A stretch of 62,500 bases of DNA from Halisarca cf. caerulea. Taxonomy: Eukaryota > Porifera > Demospongiae > Chondrillida > Halisarcidae. The stretch covers positions 3,405,346-3,467,845 of the forward strand of contig CAUJGJ010000002.1 of NCBI GenBank assembly GCA_963170055.1, given 5' to 3'. This document shows, one piece after another, positions 22,901 through 37,900 of the stretch. A program made the translations under genes and the position numbers. The notes beneath the pieces are model-generated. The model was not told where the DNA came from. It saw nothing but the letters and a program-made list of their open reading frames with translations, and made no database searches. The stretch's first letter is position 1. Each line of letters opens with the position of its first letter.

Positions 22901-25900
22901 GTATGTACAGCCATATGGTATAAAATTTTAAGCCAAGCCAAGTGAAGTTTTCAGATCACATTACTGCCTAGCTACATAAGATGGCAGGTGCATAGGTGCT
23001 ACATAAGATGGCAGGTGATTTGAACACATGCAGAAGGTAAAAGTCATCTATTGCCTTCCATCATCATTTGTCATTTATGTCTTACATCATCTTTTTTTAA
23101 TGTCCATTGAATATAAGAAGAAATGCAAGACAAAATGAAGTATGGAACTATATACAGTAAAATCCATGTATGTACCTGTGACAATTTGTGAAGTTGGTCT
23201 TTAGGAAGTTTCAGCACGACCGGAATGGAGTGTGGCTTCGCTACCTGGATAGGAATGGAGAGGAAACTGAATTAAAACATAGATGTAATTAAATTAGTCA
23301 TGCTGATACGCAGACCATATGAATACGCATGTTGTGATCTCCAAGGACAACATACACTACCTACTGTACAGTAAATTATAATGAACATGCATGCTTCTCA
23401 CCTCACAGCAATGGACAAAGCCCTGCCATAGCTTGGGAGTATTCCAAATCTACAGATCATTAGCACATTCATCTATTTACTGTACATACACATGTACATA
23501 CATACAAACATGCATACCTAAATGTATACAGGGTGAAACTATATTAAAATGGTAAAGGAGGTAGGGCATAGACGGGCATAAGGCTAACCTACCATCTATG
23601 GGTAGCAATGCTATGGGGGGGGGGGGTATTATACAATAGGTAATAATGCTATGTACGTACAATTCAAGTGGGTTATGGGATTGGTGGCAGTGGTCTTGAG
23701 AAAATTTTTCAAAATAATTGCCAAAAAGCTTGTTTTTAATCAATTTTCCAATAATTCTACCTTTCAGGAACCCTTAGTGTGTATGTTGAGATACAAGTTT
23801 AGGGAGGCAGCAGATCTGCAAGGGGGGGGGGGCGAATACCCCCACCCCCCCTAAATGCGGCCCTGATAGGGCTAGACAGCCACAGGGATAGGCATACATG
23901 GTGCTAGACGGGCATAGAGCTATACAGAGGTGGGTTGGACTTGGTACAGTGTGCAAATTCCTACATCCTGTGTTAATATTTTAGCTGCGGGATTTAGGAA
24001 TATGCACACTGCACGAAGTCCAACCCACCTCTATCTAGCTCTATGCATGTCTAGCCCCATGTATGCCCATCCCTATACCCGTCCAGCCCTGTGTAGCAAA
24101 CAACTCTACCTTGTTTCAATGTTTTTGACGACTGTTTTTATCCCTACATCTTTTTTCCATTTTTAAATGGTTTTTATATGGTTCTTGTCCATATACTTTT
24201 TGCTAGTAAATAATAGGTTATAGGTAGTGCCTGCAACGCAATGCCGTATAGCAACAAACAGAGTTTATCCAAGTCACCCACTATTAACAGCATACACCAA
24301 CATAATATACTTATAGCAAGTAAATGCTATTGTAGCCCAAGTATACACAGAGCTATGCAATATAACAACCTTGGTAGCTTGTTATAGTATTTTGTGCAAT
24401 TAACAGTCATGCCTACATCCCATTTCCCTTTTTACACGGATTTTATATAGGTCTTGCGCATGCAATTTTGGTTTGAACTATATTGGGATATTTTGGGGAA
24501 CAACCTTCTTACAAGTGAACATATGCCTACTGATCTGCGTATTCTTTACGTTTTCACTCAAACTAGCACAAAAAAGGTGCGACATACAAGTACAAGCCAG
24601 TCCATTATAAGTCGGCCATTTTTAAAATGGCAAATTCGAACCAATTCTATCACTAAATCGGGAGTTTTTAGCTTCTCCATCGAACCAATTTCTTCTCTAA
24701 GTAAAACGTAAAAATTTCCAAAATGTACCAAAAGTGAGTTTTCAGTGAAAATACAGTCGTTTCTAATGTATGGGCAGCTATGTTTTTCCCACGTCATCCC
24801 TACATATGAACCACGGTAGTGGTTAATGATAAATACTGTAGCTAGTGTGTGAATATGCATTGAAGACTTACAACAAAGCTCTTAACTTGCCATGTCGTTC
24901 ATTTTTGTGTAACAACAAATTTGTGCTAATGTATAGTGGCCATGTTTTTGGTGTCAGTTGTACCATACTCCATAATACATGAGTAAGCACATACGTACAA
25001 ACTGTATTCCAACTGCAGTGACATGTACAGTAGACACATACATTGCAGATATATACATTCACGAATAACAAATATACAATACAGTAGACATGACAGTCTT
25101 CACCTCTTTAGCTACCAATTCATCCAACACTGTCACAATAAAGTCCACAAGGTTAGGGTACATGTTCAATGTTTGTAAAACCTTTGGAAAACAAAAAGTA
25201 CATTAACTCTGGAATTACGTAGCATCATAGCTTGTGAAAACTTACAGTCCTCATAAATATAACAGGAAGCGGAGAACGACGTACTACTTCTTTAATGACA
25301 GACACTAAAACTTCAGATGATATTAAGGCTTTATCAGCAAGGCACAAGGTAGTTGCTATGAATATCAAAGGAAAAGTAGCAGTATACAAGAGTAGTGATG
25401 ATGGGTTGCCCATGCAACAGCAAAGTGTCAAAATATATACCGTATATTCTCTCCAAATTTAGCACTCCATAATTTTGTCATCCATAGTTTTGTGTCAAAA
25501 ATATGTCTAAAATGTGATGAAATGGCCATTTTTTTAAAACTTCGCCATGCTCTTCAATATTCGTTGTCCAAATTTTAAGCCTAAGATAAACTGTAGAATT
25601 GAGTTCAAGTTTTGTAATTTTTACAAAGGTTCTTCTTCCTATGCTTTGTATAGACAGGGGTGAAGCAAGGGGGGAGCAGGGGGGCATGAGCCCCCTCCCA
25701 CTTTTAAGGATAAGGATATATTAAGAGATATAACCTTTTGTAACCAATGCATATCCATTTATAGCCCCCCTCCCCCACTCTTGGGAGCTGCCGTTGCCCC
25801 CGATAGAGTATTCACTGTTTTCACTCTGCAGGTATAGGCCTACCATTGAGTGCAGAGAAAAAAGTGGCAACTACTCCTTGAGCTATCCCCTCAAAATTGC

Positions 25901-28900
25901 AAACCATGCACCAATAAGCTAAGAAAAAGCACTTTAGCGTTCTTTTCACTACCTTTTAGGTTATTTAAATCATTATAGGCACATATGTACGTATAATAGC
26001 TGAACTCTACAATTTTGACAGCTCTCTAAGTATTTATTGCTCAACTCCCAAGTTTCATCAGCCATTCTCAAAGGTGGGAAAACAACTCTGTCAGATGAAT
26101 TTTTTGGAGAATATACAGTAAATACATCATGCACAGTATGCCACTAAAACTGTATAAGATAATTTATCTGTGGACATTACCTTTTATAATGGCCTTCATC
26201 ACATCATCATTGTCAGTGCAATCGACATCATGCAGTAATATTAAGAGATCGGTCATATTGATAGGAGAATGATCTATGGATACATAATATGCATATGAAC
26301 ATACATCATAAAAATAATGTACATAACAATATTACCATATGTAAAATGTATGTACATTCTTAAATATCACAGAAAAAAACTGACAAAATATTTAGTAGTT
26401 AAGGTATAGGCATGAAGGCTGTATGGCATATAAAACACAACTGGGGGAAAGTACACTCTACATGCCATAAAGCCCAAATGCCTATGTCTTAACTACTATA
26501 GAATCTGTTTGTGGACTTTGGGCAAGTGTTCTTGACTTCCAAGGATTCAACGAAGCAATTTGAATGCTAATATCAAGATTCTGAAGAGAATCAGTGGTAA
26601 GAATCACTAAAGAAGATTTTCTTGGCTATGATGCTAAGTTCGCTTCTCACACTGGCAATGATTGGCTTCTTTTGGATTCGATATAAAGTGTACGTATTTC
26701 TTCAGAGATATTCAAGGAACATTACAGATAGGTATTTGCCTGAAATCACAGGTTTCCAAGTTTAAACTCATGGCAAAATAGATGACCATGTTTTATACAG
26801 TATAAAATCACTGTATAATTGTGTTCTTACCCATGGTAGCAGATGCTATACAAACTTGATACAGCTGTACAGATACGCATGTACACTGCATATCACTCTA
26901 CTTTCTATGCAAATGTAAGTACATAACTTATTACCTTCAGCCACAAGTTTATGTATGACTGCCTTTAATAAGCTTCCACTGCTAAGTGACACAATCTGGG
27001 GTAGGGCATCTCGAATTTCCCTCTACAGGGACAGGTTGAAACAAAACTATTAAAAGTATAGAGTAAAGATGACTTGGAATTAACAAAATTATAAACACAC
27101 TTTGGTCAGTCCCTTGATAACTGGTATAAGAAATCTAACATCCTTTCCACTTTGTTCATACAAACACTTTGTACTTTCCACGACTTCTCGAGGAGGAACA
27201 CCTGATGAAAATGTAATGGCAAGTAAGGTCGACAATGACATATGTACATACATACATACTTATCTATGTAAAGAAACAAAATCTACTATTGTACCTGATT
27301 TCACAAGTAGGCTTAGAAGCCTTAATACCAGAGTTTCTGCACCCTTGGGGCATTGGTGGATAAGAGTAAGCACTCCTTTTGATGAAAGTGGTAATTCACA
27401 AATCTACAAAATATACAGAAGAGCATACCAAATACTTTACAGGATTGATGACTGGTCCACAGTCACACATACTGGTTTAACAAGTGCATTGTGTCACATT
27501 TCTTCTACAGAAAAACAATACTGGAGCTGATATGTGTGCACATACACTAACCAGCATTCAGAATCACATAATACAGTATTACCTAAAAATTCGCTAGTGT
27601 ATTCAATCAACAAGACTGAAGAATTGGTAAGTTAGCCCTTGGAGGTACCCACTGTATTATGATCCCAATGTATTGCCTTCAAATTTTATCATTTTCGACT
27701 CCTAGTGATTAATGCTTGTCTGATAGAGAAGTAGACACACAGTTAAAGAAAAGTTATACATGAATAATAATGCAAATAAGGAATTTGTACATAGAAAAGT
27801 TTCAGATTTACAGTACTTCTCAGGAGCCTTCAGCTGTTGCAGTACATAGTTTTTTTTTGCGAGTGATTCAAGTGCATAGGGTGGCAGCCCCCTTATAAGT
27901 TTTTAACTTGAATTGATGGTTACAAGCGTGCTTCATGTAATTGCACAAGTAAACTACGCCAAGATCTAGCCCTTGCAGACAAACAAACATACCACAGATT
28001 CTATCTGCTTCAATATCATCCTTTTCACTTGAGGAGCAGTCTTTGCATACACTTCAGCCATTCTACAAATACAGCATGCAGTGAAAATAAGAACATTCCG
28101 TACTTGGCTACATGGTTAGCTATAAAGTTAATATTTTATATTAAGAATAAACACAATGCTAAGAATTGGGGAACAAATGAAATAGTAAGTTGCAGAGCCT
28201 AAATGGATAAATGCACACTGACTCCCATGAGTCAATAATATCCCCAAAAAATGAAGTAAAAAGCAAATACAAATGTATCAGATGCTGGTATGATACAAAG
28301 GACACTGATAAAGCTACTGGAAATCGAACCTTAACAAGAAATGGTGATTTTGTGGTAGCAACATACAGAACAGTCCAAGACATAACTTGACTGCATTCTC
28401 ATTCCATTCTACAACAGATAAAAGTAAACATACCAAAAGAGCCACATAAATACTATCATGCATACTGGGATAAAGTGCACCTTAAAGTTTCTAAAAACTT
28501 GTGCTACATTGGATGTACGTACGCACATACGTACATATGACAGTAGATACCACCATGGAGCAACAGTACAGATGCAGAGCTAGTAGAGAATATCACTGAT
28601 AAGTATGTGTGTGTCACAATACACTGTATGTACTATTTACACAGAATCTGTACATAAATGGGGGGAGGGGGGGGGGCAGTACATGCAGTTTCCATGGAAA
28701 GAACTGCTATGCATCTTGTCCAAATTAACAAAAGCAAGCAGTTACATAACTTGCCTCCTCCTACAATATGCTTGTCTTCATCGGATGGGGGATCATGCAC
28801 AAGCTTCAGTAGAACATTTTGCAGGTGTTCCTTTGCAATTAATAAACCGAAAACAAGACAAATTCAATTAGAAATATGGAAAGCAACTCCATCAAGTCAA

Positions 28901-31900
28901 TATTGAACATAAGCTTCCTAGAGCTGGAAGGGGATGTCTGCTGCACGTGACATACACTACATATATGTACACAGAAGTATTGAACAGATGGACTGCACAC
29001 ATTTTACAATGCACACACATACATACGTACACATACAGTATGTACATATGACCATTTAATTAAAATACCTCAATTTTGCTAGATACTCTGCTGGCAGCGT
29101 GGAGTTTCTTTGCAATAGCAAGAGCATTAACTCGGCACTAATGCATTCAAAAAAGAACAATAATACATACTGTACGTATGTAGTTCATAGTCCTACTATA
29201 CAAATGCATACCTGAGGAGATCCACTCAATGTGGCATCAAACAAAATTTGAAGGCATGTATCCTCTTGTCCACAGCCATTCAAAATAAGATCTTTCAAAG
29301 TAGTTAAACCCAACACAGAATTTTCCTATGCACAACATCAAAAAATTAATGTAGAAACAGAAACCACGATGCAATGGAGAACCTTTGTACACAAGTGACA
29401 CAAAGAATAACTACAGTAGCTTCATCGGGACAGAGGAGGTGCTGATACGTATAAGTGAATAGATTCTTAGGAACAATCATAGTAAAATATGCTTACATTA
29501 GGAACAATAAGACTTGAGTATATATATGTATGCACTCAATTACCTCTACATTACAGAACATTTCAATCATCTGCAACACTCCTGGTGTTACACAAGGAAC
29601 ACTTTGAATAATCTCTGAGAAGATTCTAAGAGTGTGTAAACAACAACCGAACTCACACAAATTCCTATCTTCATTGAATAAAACGCATGCTCAGGCTTAC
29701 TGATTACGGGGACCGAATTGTGTTTGACAAGACTCCAACAAAAGCATCAAACTTTCCTCATACACAGTGAGAGATTCGCTATCTGCTACAAATTCTTGAT
29801 ACAACCAAGCACTGATGAGTGCCAAATGCTTTTTAGGATCCGCTAAGATACACTGAACAAATGCTATAAATGTATAAGAGAATATGATTGGTAGTAAAGT
29901 ACTTCATTACTATGAACTGTACACAGAAGTAACATCTGCACAATATGTACCCAACATACAGACAGAATACAATGCTTTCCAAAAGAAAATTAACAATAAC
30001 ATCAGTCAACAATCATGTTGCATGCCTGGAATAATGCATTAGTATCAAATAGACCAGATCAATAGTGGAGTGCTGGCGAGTACACACAATAGCTTCAACA
30101 GTCCTCTATTATCTCAACTTGGCACATTCATACACACTTTTGATTTTCAAAAAATAAAATGGGCGAGCTTCACACCTCATCTGTACAACTGAAACTGATA
30201 ATGATACAATCACAACTGAGTGGGCTAGTCAACTATTGAAAGGATAACTAAAAAAATGACATTAAAACCTGTGTGTGTATACCACTTGCAATTACTTTGT
30301 ACACTGTACAGTGCTAGTTCAGACACTATGTTATCATGGTGAGATAAGCATACTGTATGTACTGTATACCATATAAATGGGCTCCTATTTACAGTATATA
30401 ATTAACACACTAACAACACTATGTATGTACATACTGTACGTACCATCTTTCAGGCTGTCAAATTCTCTAGCCAAGTTTCCAGCTAAGTCCATCACTTGTA
30501 AATTCTAAGAGAGGAAATTAAATATTACATAATATAGTGTATGGGATACAACAGTAGGAGCAGATTAGTTATGTCAAAGATTAACCAAAAAATTAGGATT
30601 CAAACAATAACTATGAAAAGTATTAGCCCAACCTGCACACTGCATTCATCCTTGCCTACAAAGGGAAGTAGAAATTCACAAAATGAAACAAATTACAAAT
30701 GCAAACAATCGGGCAAAACACAAACATACACTGTGGATGGCTCAAAAGTCTGTTGAATAGAAATAAGCCCATATCACCAGAATCAGCTTCAGCAGAATCT
30801 TTAACCAAATCACTTATATGATAGAGTCTGCTCTTCTTGAGTTTCTAAATGTATGCAGTACATAAAATACAATCATAGATCATGCATTATATGTACAAGT
30901 ACATAAAATTTCCCTTGCAAAAGCAGTGTTGTAGGACTGTAAGTCTGGGATCATAAGGAAGAAACACCAATCAGCTGCTATATACAGACTTCTGGCCTAC
31001 AACGAACATCCTATAGTAAATTCTGTACAATACATACAGTGGTAAAGTGGAACTTGTATAATCCGGCACCCTTTGGGGTGTGAAAAACAGTGCTGAATTA
31101 GGCAGGTTCCACTGTACCTGTTTTGAGAGACCACCCTGTGCTTCCAAAAAGCAGTCTTTCAAGACAGGTAGTCTATTATCAAAGGTTCACCTCAAATTGC
31201 CACTAAATTATAATACAGTAATACTATGCATACTCAAATCATTTATATAAGTGAGGTACAATATGTACTGTGCATACTTTTATTCCTTTTATTCCTTCTT
31301 CTATGATAACTTATGATTCTGTAGACAACTATTACCAGCTCTTCTAAAGATCATAGTAAAATGTTTCACTAGCTTTAATTTTCTATCAGTATTCGAGCTC
31401 AAACTGTCCATATAATCCATAGATACTGTATACGCTTTAATTTTCACAGGGGGTATATTTCGCAGATTTATGCTTTTAGCAATTTTCACATTTTTATGCT
31501 TGTGAACAGCCATGTTTTCCATTGCACAAGAGCCTAATCTAATTTTCTGCCACATTGTACAGGTGGTTGTTCTTCAAAGGTAAAATGAATAACCAAAAGT
31601 CAGTACCTGGAAATGTGGTCTTTCAAAAGAGGTGGTCGCTCATGACAGTGGTCTCTCAAAACAGGTACCACTGTATATCTAAACTACAGGGTACAGTACT
31701 ATAAGTAGTCAAAGACAAGTAGTCAAAGACAAATACCCAACAAAATGCACTCTCTTGAAAAAGAAGCTACTAGAAGCTACGTATAAGATGATGGTTGTAT
31801 TCCAAAACAGAAGGTTTAGCATTTAACAGCATTTGACCAGCACAATAATCATGTGTACACAGGATCTGTACAGCAATGGTTATTCTCTCTACAATTCTGC

Positions 31901-34900
31901 ATAAAACACATTCATACTGTGACTGCATTACTACATAGAGAATACAGACAAGTCACATATACAAATGCATAGTAGTAAATAAAGACATTCCATATACCCC
32001 TGCAAATATGCACGTACATGATAAACGTGACACCATCAATTACTACAGTGGTAGTAAAAGAGCATACAAAGGGAGAGTATTTGTTAGGCAATAAGAGCAA
32101 GCTCACACTGTATATGTATGCATCGCAGAACAAATCTCTGAAAATTCTATGTTAGACATGAAGGTTCATATGTCCTTCAAAATAACAATGTATATCCCCA
32201 ACTTCTTAGCCTCCATAAATCCACTCATGGAACAGTTGTAAGCAAATCAAGAATGAACCAGGAAAAAACTAACTCTACATATGACAGTGAACAGGATAAC
32301 ACTGCTTTCATATTGTAATAGGAACTCTTCCCTGCACCACAGTTATTAGGGAATTGCGAGGTTACGTCCTTGCTGGTGATCAATGAAATTGGTGGGTGAA
32401 GGCAAAGGAAACACATATGCATGCACTGCTCAAAAACATCACCAAACCTGCACATGGAGCTGGGGTGGAACCGCTAACATCTATAACAAGGGATAAAATG
32501 GCAAGTCCACATGTGAGTATATAAACCCAACAAAAATAGTATTCATACCTTTTTAGGACTTGAGACCAGAGTCTTCTTTGGACGAGTTTTCAATTGCATT
32601 GTAGACAATATCTGCAAGAGAATTTTATATACAGTCTGATAGGCTTTTGTTTAGGACAAACAAGTGAGAAAGGACAAGAATCCCACCAAAGGTTATATTA
32701 TGTCTGAAATACAAACACACACCTCTGCAATACCACCTTCTCCAATATCTGCATTTCCTGATAATGTGCCAGCATGGTCTTCCTCATAATCACCATGGTC
32801 ATCAAGCTCTTTGTTAAGATACTGCACAAAGGCTGCATCAGATGACAAAATACTCTCAAACAAGCCTAAACTGTTCGCAATGTGGGATATAGTAGTTCTG
32901 TGTTTCTCTGAAATCTGTTCAACTTCAGAAAGTGAGCCATGCGTTTTCTCTTCCTTTGGACTGCCTAATACTGACACACGCTTCATTCTAGCTCGAACTC
33001 CAGCCAATGAGGCACTCTGATCCACCTATTACATTTCATGAGCATAGAGAACAATCCATTTGTATACGTGAAAAAAACACAAATTACATATCTAAAAAAC
33101 AGACATACAGTGTGGCTTCTCCTCCTTTCAGTGGTCATAATGTAGCTACACAACTCTTAAGAGCCATTTCTAATATACTGAGCATGTGTACATACGTACA
33201 TACATAAACAATGACCAATATATGTATGTGAATAGGTTATAACTGGAGATGCAGCATCAATGTGGAATATTGGTTGATCGTAGCCCAAATAAGCTTGCAT
33301 TCTGCTATTGCTGAAAAAAGTTCTGACAAAAACACATTAGTGGATTTAATCAGGCTATTTATATATAGTATTCAGATTATTTATGTATAGTATACTGTAT
33401 GGTTGGCCTCGGGTACAGAATGCACATACACACACAAATAATATGTATATACATACATGACATGTTCCTACCATATCACTCTGCTCTGTATTCTCCATGC
33501 CAACAGAAATTGTCTGAACAGCCAACAAATAAGCTGTCTCCTGGATCTGCATAGCACAGTAATGGAATAAACTATATTCAGCCATCATATTTGTTTGTGC
33601 ACGAAAATGTCATGAAAGTATATCAAATACAGTGCGTTATATGGGCAAATGGTAAGTGGAAACGTGAATGTTGCAAAGTATGGATCAGGGATGGCACTTG
33701 AGAAACTGCTATGCCCACTGATATGGGAGTCTGTTATGTACGTAGCTTATGAGAGAGTGTGCATTGACTTTACCATTCCATAGGCAAAGCAAAGAACCCT
33801 GATATATTTACGTTACAACACACAATAATAAGAACAGAATTAATGCAGCTGATACCATACCTGCTCAGGAGTGCCTGGTGAGTGAGCAACTTGATAAACT
33901 TGTGAAAATGACTGTGGTATATCTGATGGCAAGTTTTTCATTGAATCAATTACCGTGTCTATTACAACGTTTACATCCATTAATGTTGGGATGATCTGAT
34001 TTGCAACAGATACAATTTCTTCAATGAGACTCAGCTCCTTTCTACGATGATGTGTACTAGATAGCTGAGATAGCAGTGGCTGATGAGAATGTAACTCAAC
34101 AGTTTCATCATCATCTCCGTCCTACCAAAACAAGATAATGGAGAAAATACAAAGAAATCCCCAATGAAGAAAAAGACTACACACCCATCAGTATAACATA
34201 CAAGTTCCTTTGCTTTCTTTGGATCAGATTGTTGCAATGGAGCATCAATAATACTCCTAAAGAATAACAAATGCCAAAGTCAATATACTGGTTTTGACAA
34301 TAAAAAAAAAATTAGAACCCAACACAATAAGGTTCCAAGTTTCACCTTGATCTTTTGTTTTTTATTCCCGTACTTGCTTTTTGGAAAGCTTTTGAGATCT
34401 AACAGGAATAAATAACACAAAAAGAAGTCAAAGATAAGAATAATGTGTGACCAGGTACTGTACACACATCTCTGATTACACAAGACAAGTGAGTAGCACA
34501 GAGAAATTCCTATCGAGTCAATTGGTCAGCTACCATTTCAAGTCAAAATGTACACATATGTATCGTCACAAAACGGAAACAGCTATTGCACAAAGCAATG
34601 GTTTCTGCTAAGTTTGCTAGTGCACGATTAATGAATAACAGTGGACCATAATTAAATTGACAAATTGCAAAACAAAGAGAACATACTGCAGAGTGCTATA
34701 GTGACTGTAGTACATAACTAAAGGAGTGTTGTCCTCAAGTGATCTCTAGCGGCACAAGAAGCCTATTGCTTTGCTTTCAGTAGCAAACACCATACTGCTA
34801 TCACTGAAGATAATTGTGCATTACCAGTTCTTAAATAAGTAGGAATATCACAAGAACAATGCAACACACTTCAGACTGCACACATCCCAAAGACAATGCA

Positions 34901-37900
34901 ACTTTTTCAAGCTGTGAAAAGTGATCATCTATAGAAACAAGTTACAACACAGGATAAACAGGAAAATATTAGCAAAACACAAAGAAAAACTCACAAGCAT
35001 GTGGTTCTCGAATGAGGTTCAAGCAGTGAACCTGAAGAACAAAACAAAGAAAGTGGTTAAGATGCTGTCAACATTCTACGCATCTACACTAACAGACCAC
35101 ATTTCATGCAGGCAGTAGGGGCCACAGCCAACACATATGCACATGTTTCTAAAGATACATGAATAAGTGATTAAATATGCTCCAACAATTCGAAAAATAG
35201 TGCTTTCAAGTATGGACTATATACTTAACTCAACCTTCCATTTCCAACTGCAAGCACTGTACTTACACATGTAGCATGTAAGCTCAGCCAATGAAAACTG
35301 AGTTGTATCTGATGCATTACCTTGAGCTGCTTTCTAATGCTGTTCTTCTGTGATTCAGTGAACGACTCCAATAAGTTATCTGTAAAAATCACAACGCAAA
35401 TTAAAGTACTGATGTTAATGATGTAGATCTACAATCAACAGAACTTCTTACATGAAAGACTATGGATGACTTCCACAGCAAACTCAACATAATCAACCCT
35501 TTTCTTGGCTATGTTTAGCAAACTTGATACACAAGCCATTATGTTTACGCTAAAAAAAGTAAATAAGAACTAACATAAATGTAAAGTACACATATTGTAT
35601 GTAAGCACACATATGCCAATAAGTCTATTTGAACAATACAATACTACAGTCTACTGCCACCACTGCACAAAGCTGCATACACACCAAACATCTAAAACTA
35701 AAAATGTAAAACAAAAAAAAGCAAATACATGGACACAACTAAGATATACACCACACACAGGTACCATTACAGTGGCGGTGGAACGTGTACACTTTGGGGG
35801 GGGGGGGGGGGGGGGTCAGGGAGCAATTCACATAGAAATTTAATGTGCACTATCCTTTGATATTGCTTGCCATGGAAGGAAGCATGACACTTTTTGTGAC
35901 ATTGATGCATACTATATGATGTCATGGGAGACATACAGTATGTGAGAATTTATAGAATCAAAATTATTGTGGTTCTACCTAAGGTTTGTGCGAACACACA
36001 AAATTTCATAAAAGTAGATATTTTTTAGGGCATTTTTCCAGTACTTACTGTTGGATTTTCCAGTACAATGTCATATTAATGAATACTTTTAGATGAGAAT
36101 GTAGGGGTTGGGGGCAATGCCCCCTCAACTAAAATTTGTGGGGGGGGGGGGGAAGTCCCACTGCCTATGCATTATGATAGGTACATAGAAATAAGGTGTC
36201 CTCACTGTACATTACATTCATGGGCACTTGTAAGTGCATTCTACCTTGCCAAACTCAAAGATTTAGCTAATGTGACCATGCTTTTCATCATATTGTCTGC
36301 CTCCAATCTCAATGATGCTACTGGTAAGAATGGATGCCTTTCTGAAAGCTGCAAAAAGAAATACCACCATACACATCTTGGGCAGATATTAAACTCTAGC
36401 AATACTATATACGTAAATACAACTTTGGAAAGGCTATTGCGTACACATAGAAAAGAGCAACATCTGTAGTTACCACAAAAAACTCACAACTTGGTGGTCA
36501 GTTTGCACAAGAATAGCTGTTTCCATAAACTTGATGGCCAAAGTGTGGCACCTTAGAAAGACAAGTGTGGTGCAAAATGTTACTTCATAAAAAGAATTCT
36601 CCCATACATTGTACATACTCATACTATACAAACAACAAACCAATGTCAAAGAAAATTATACCGTATAGCGGGAAATGTTCGCGGAGTAAAATTTTCGCGA
36701 ATTTCGCGATTTGGCCGGCGTTCGCGAAAATTTTGGTTCGCGAAATTGAGAGGCTTAAATAATGATGTCATGTCAGACTCATGCTATATATCAATGACAC
36801 ATAATTAGCGCCTCAATGTACCCGTCGCCGTCGGTTTCGTATTTCCTTTGTGTATGATTTGAATGAATCATTGTTAGTGATCTTGGTAGATTTATTTTCG
36901 GACGTCCCTTGAAAAGCTAGTCGAGTCATGTCTCTCTTTAAGTATTTCAGACGCAGCGATCCCGCGGATCGTGCACTTCCGAAGCCGGATGGCCCTTTAG
37001 TGAGCCAAATGCCATCCTCCTCCATCGCTGCAGCTAACAAGGAGGTAAAGGCAGTGCTAGATTCATCGAATGGAAGCACCAGCGGTGATCCCGAACAGTC
37101 ATCTAAGCGTGGCCATTATAACGTCTATTCGCCATCAGAAAGACTTCAAATAGGGAAAAGAGCAGCTGAACATGGTGTCACTGCAACTATACGCTATTAC
37201 TCCCGAAAATACCCGAAGCGTCCAGGACTGAAAGAAAGCAGCGTTCGAACATGGAAGAACAAGTACACCGCTGAAATAGCTCGTAAGCGGAGGGCAGGTG
37301 AAGTGACGGAAGTGACAGAATTATCTCAAAAGAAAAGGGGTCGCCCTCTCTTGCTTGGTTTCGAATTGGATCGCCGCGTTCAATCCTATATCACAGCTCT
37401 CCGTGAGAATGGTGCAGTTGTTAATACTGCAATAACCATAGCATGTGCAGAAGGCATAGTGAAAAGTCATGACAGTAATCTGCTACAGGAGAATGGCGGC
37501 CACATCAGCTTGACCAAGTTCTGGGCCAAGAATCTCATGAAACGTATGGGGTTGGTGAAAAGAAAGGCCAGTACTACAGCAAAGGTATCTGCCAAAGATT
37601 TTGCCAAATTGAAAAATCAGTTCACCTTTGATGTTAGTTCTGTGATTGAGATGGAGGAGATTCCTCCAGAGCCTGTGGTCAATTGGGACCAAACGGGAAT
37701 CAACTATGTTCCGGTATCAAGTTGGACAATGGCTTTGGAGGGATCCAAGCGAGTGGAAATTGCTGGTGTTGATGACAAACGTCAGATAACTACAGTTTTT
37801 GCAGGCACTATGTCCGGAGAATTCCTTCCTCCACAGATAATTTACAAAGGGAAAACAGCAAAATGTGTGCCCTCCACAGAGTATCCACCAGACTGGCATG

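Noticed and set aside
24454..24860. Overlapping ORFs in a symplekin intron
   Set aside because: Antisense to each other, no splice consistency, related to a dispersed repeat.
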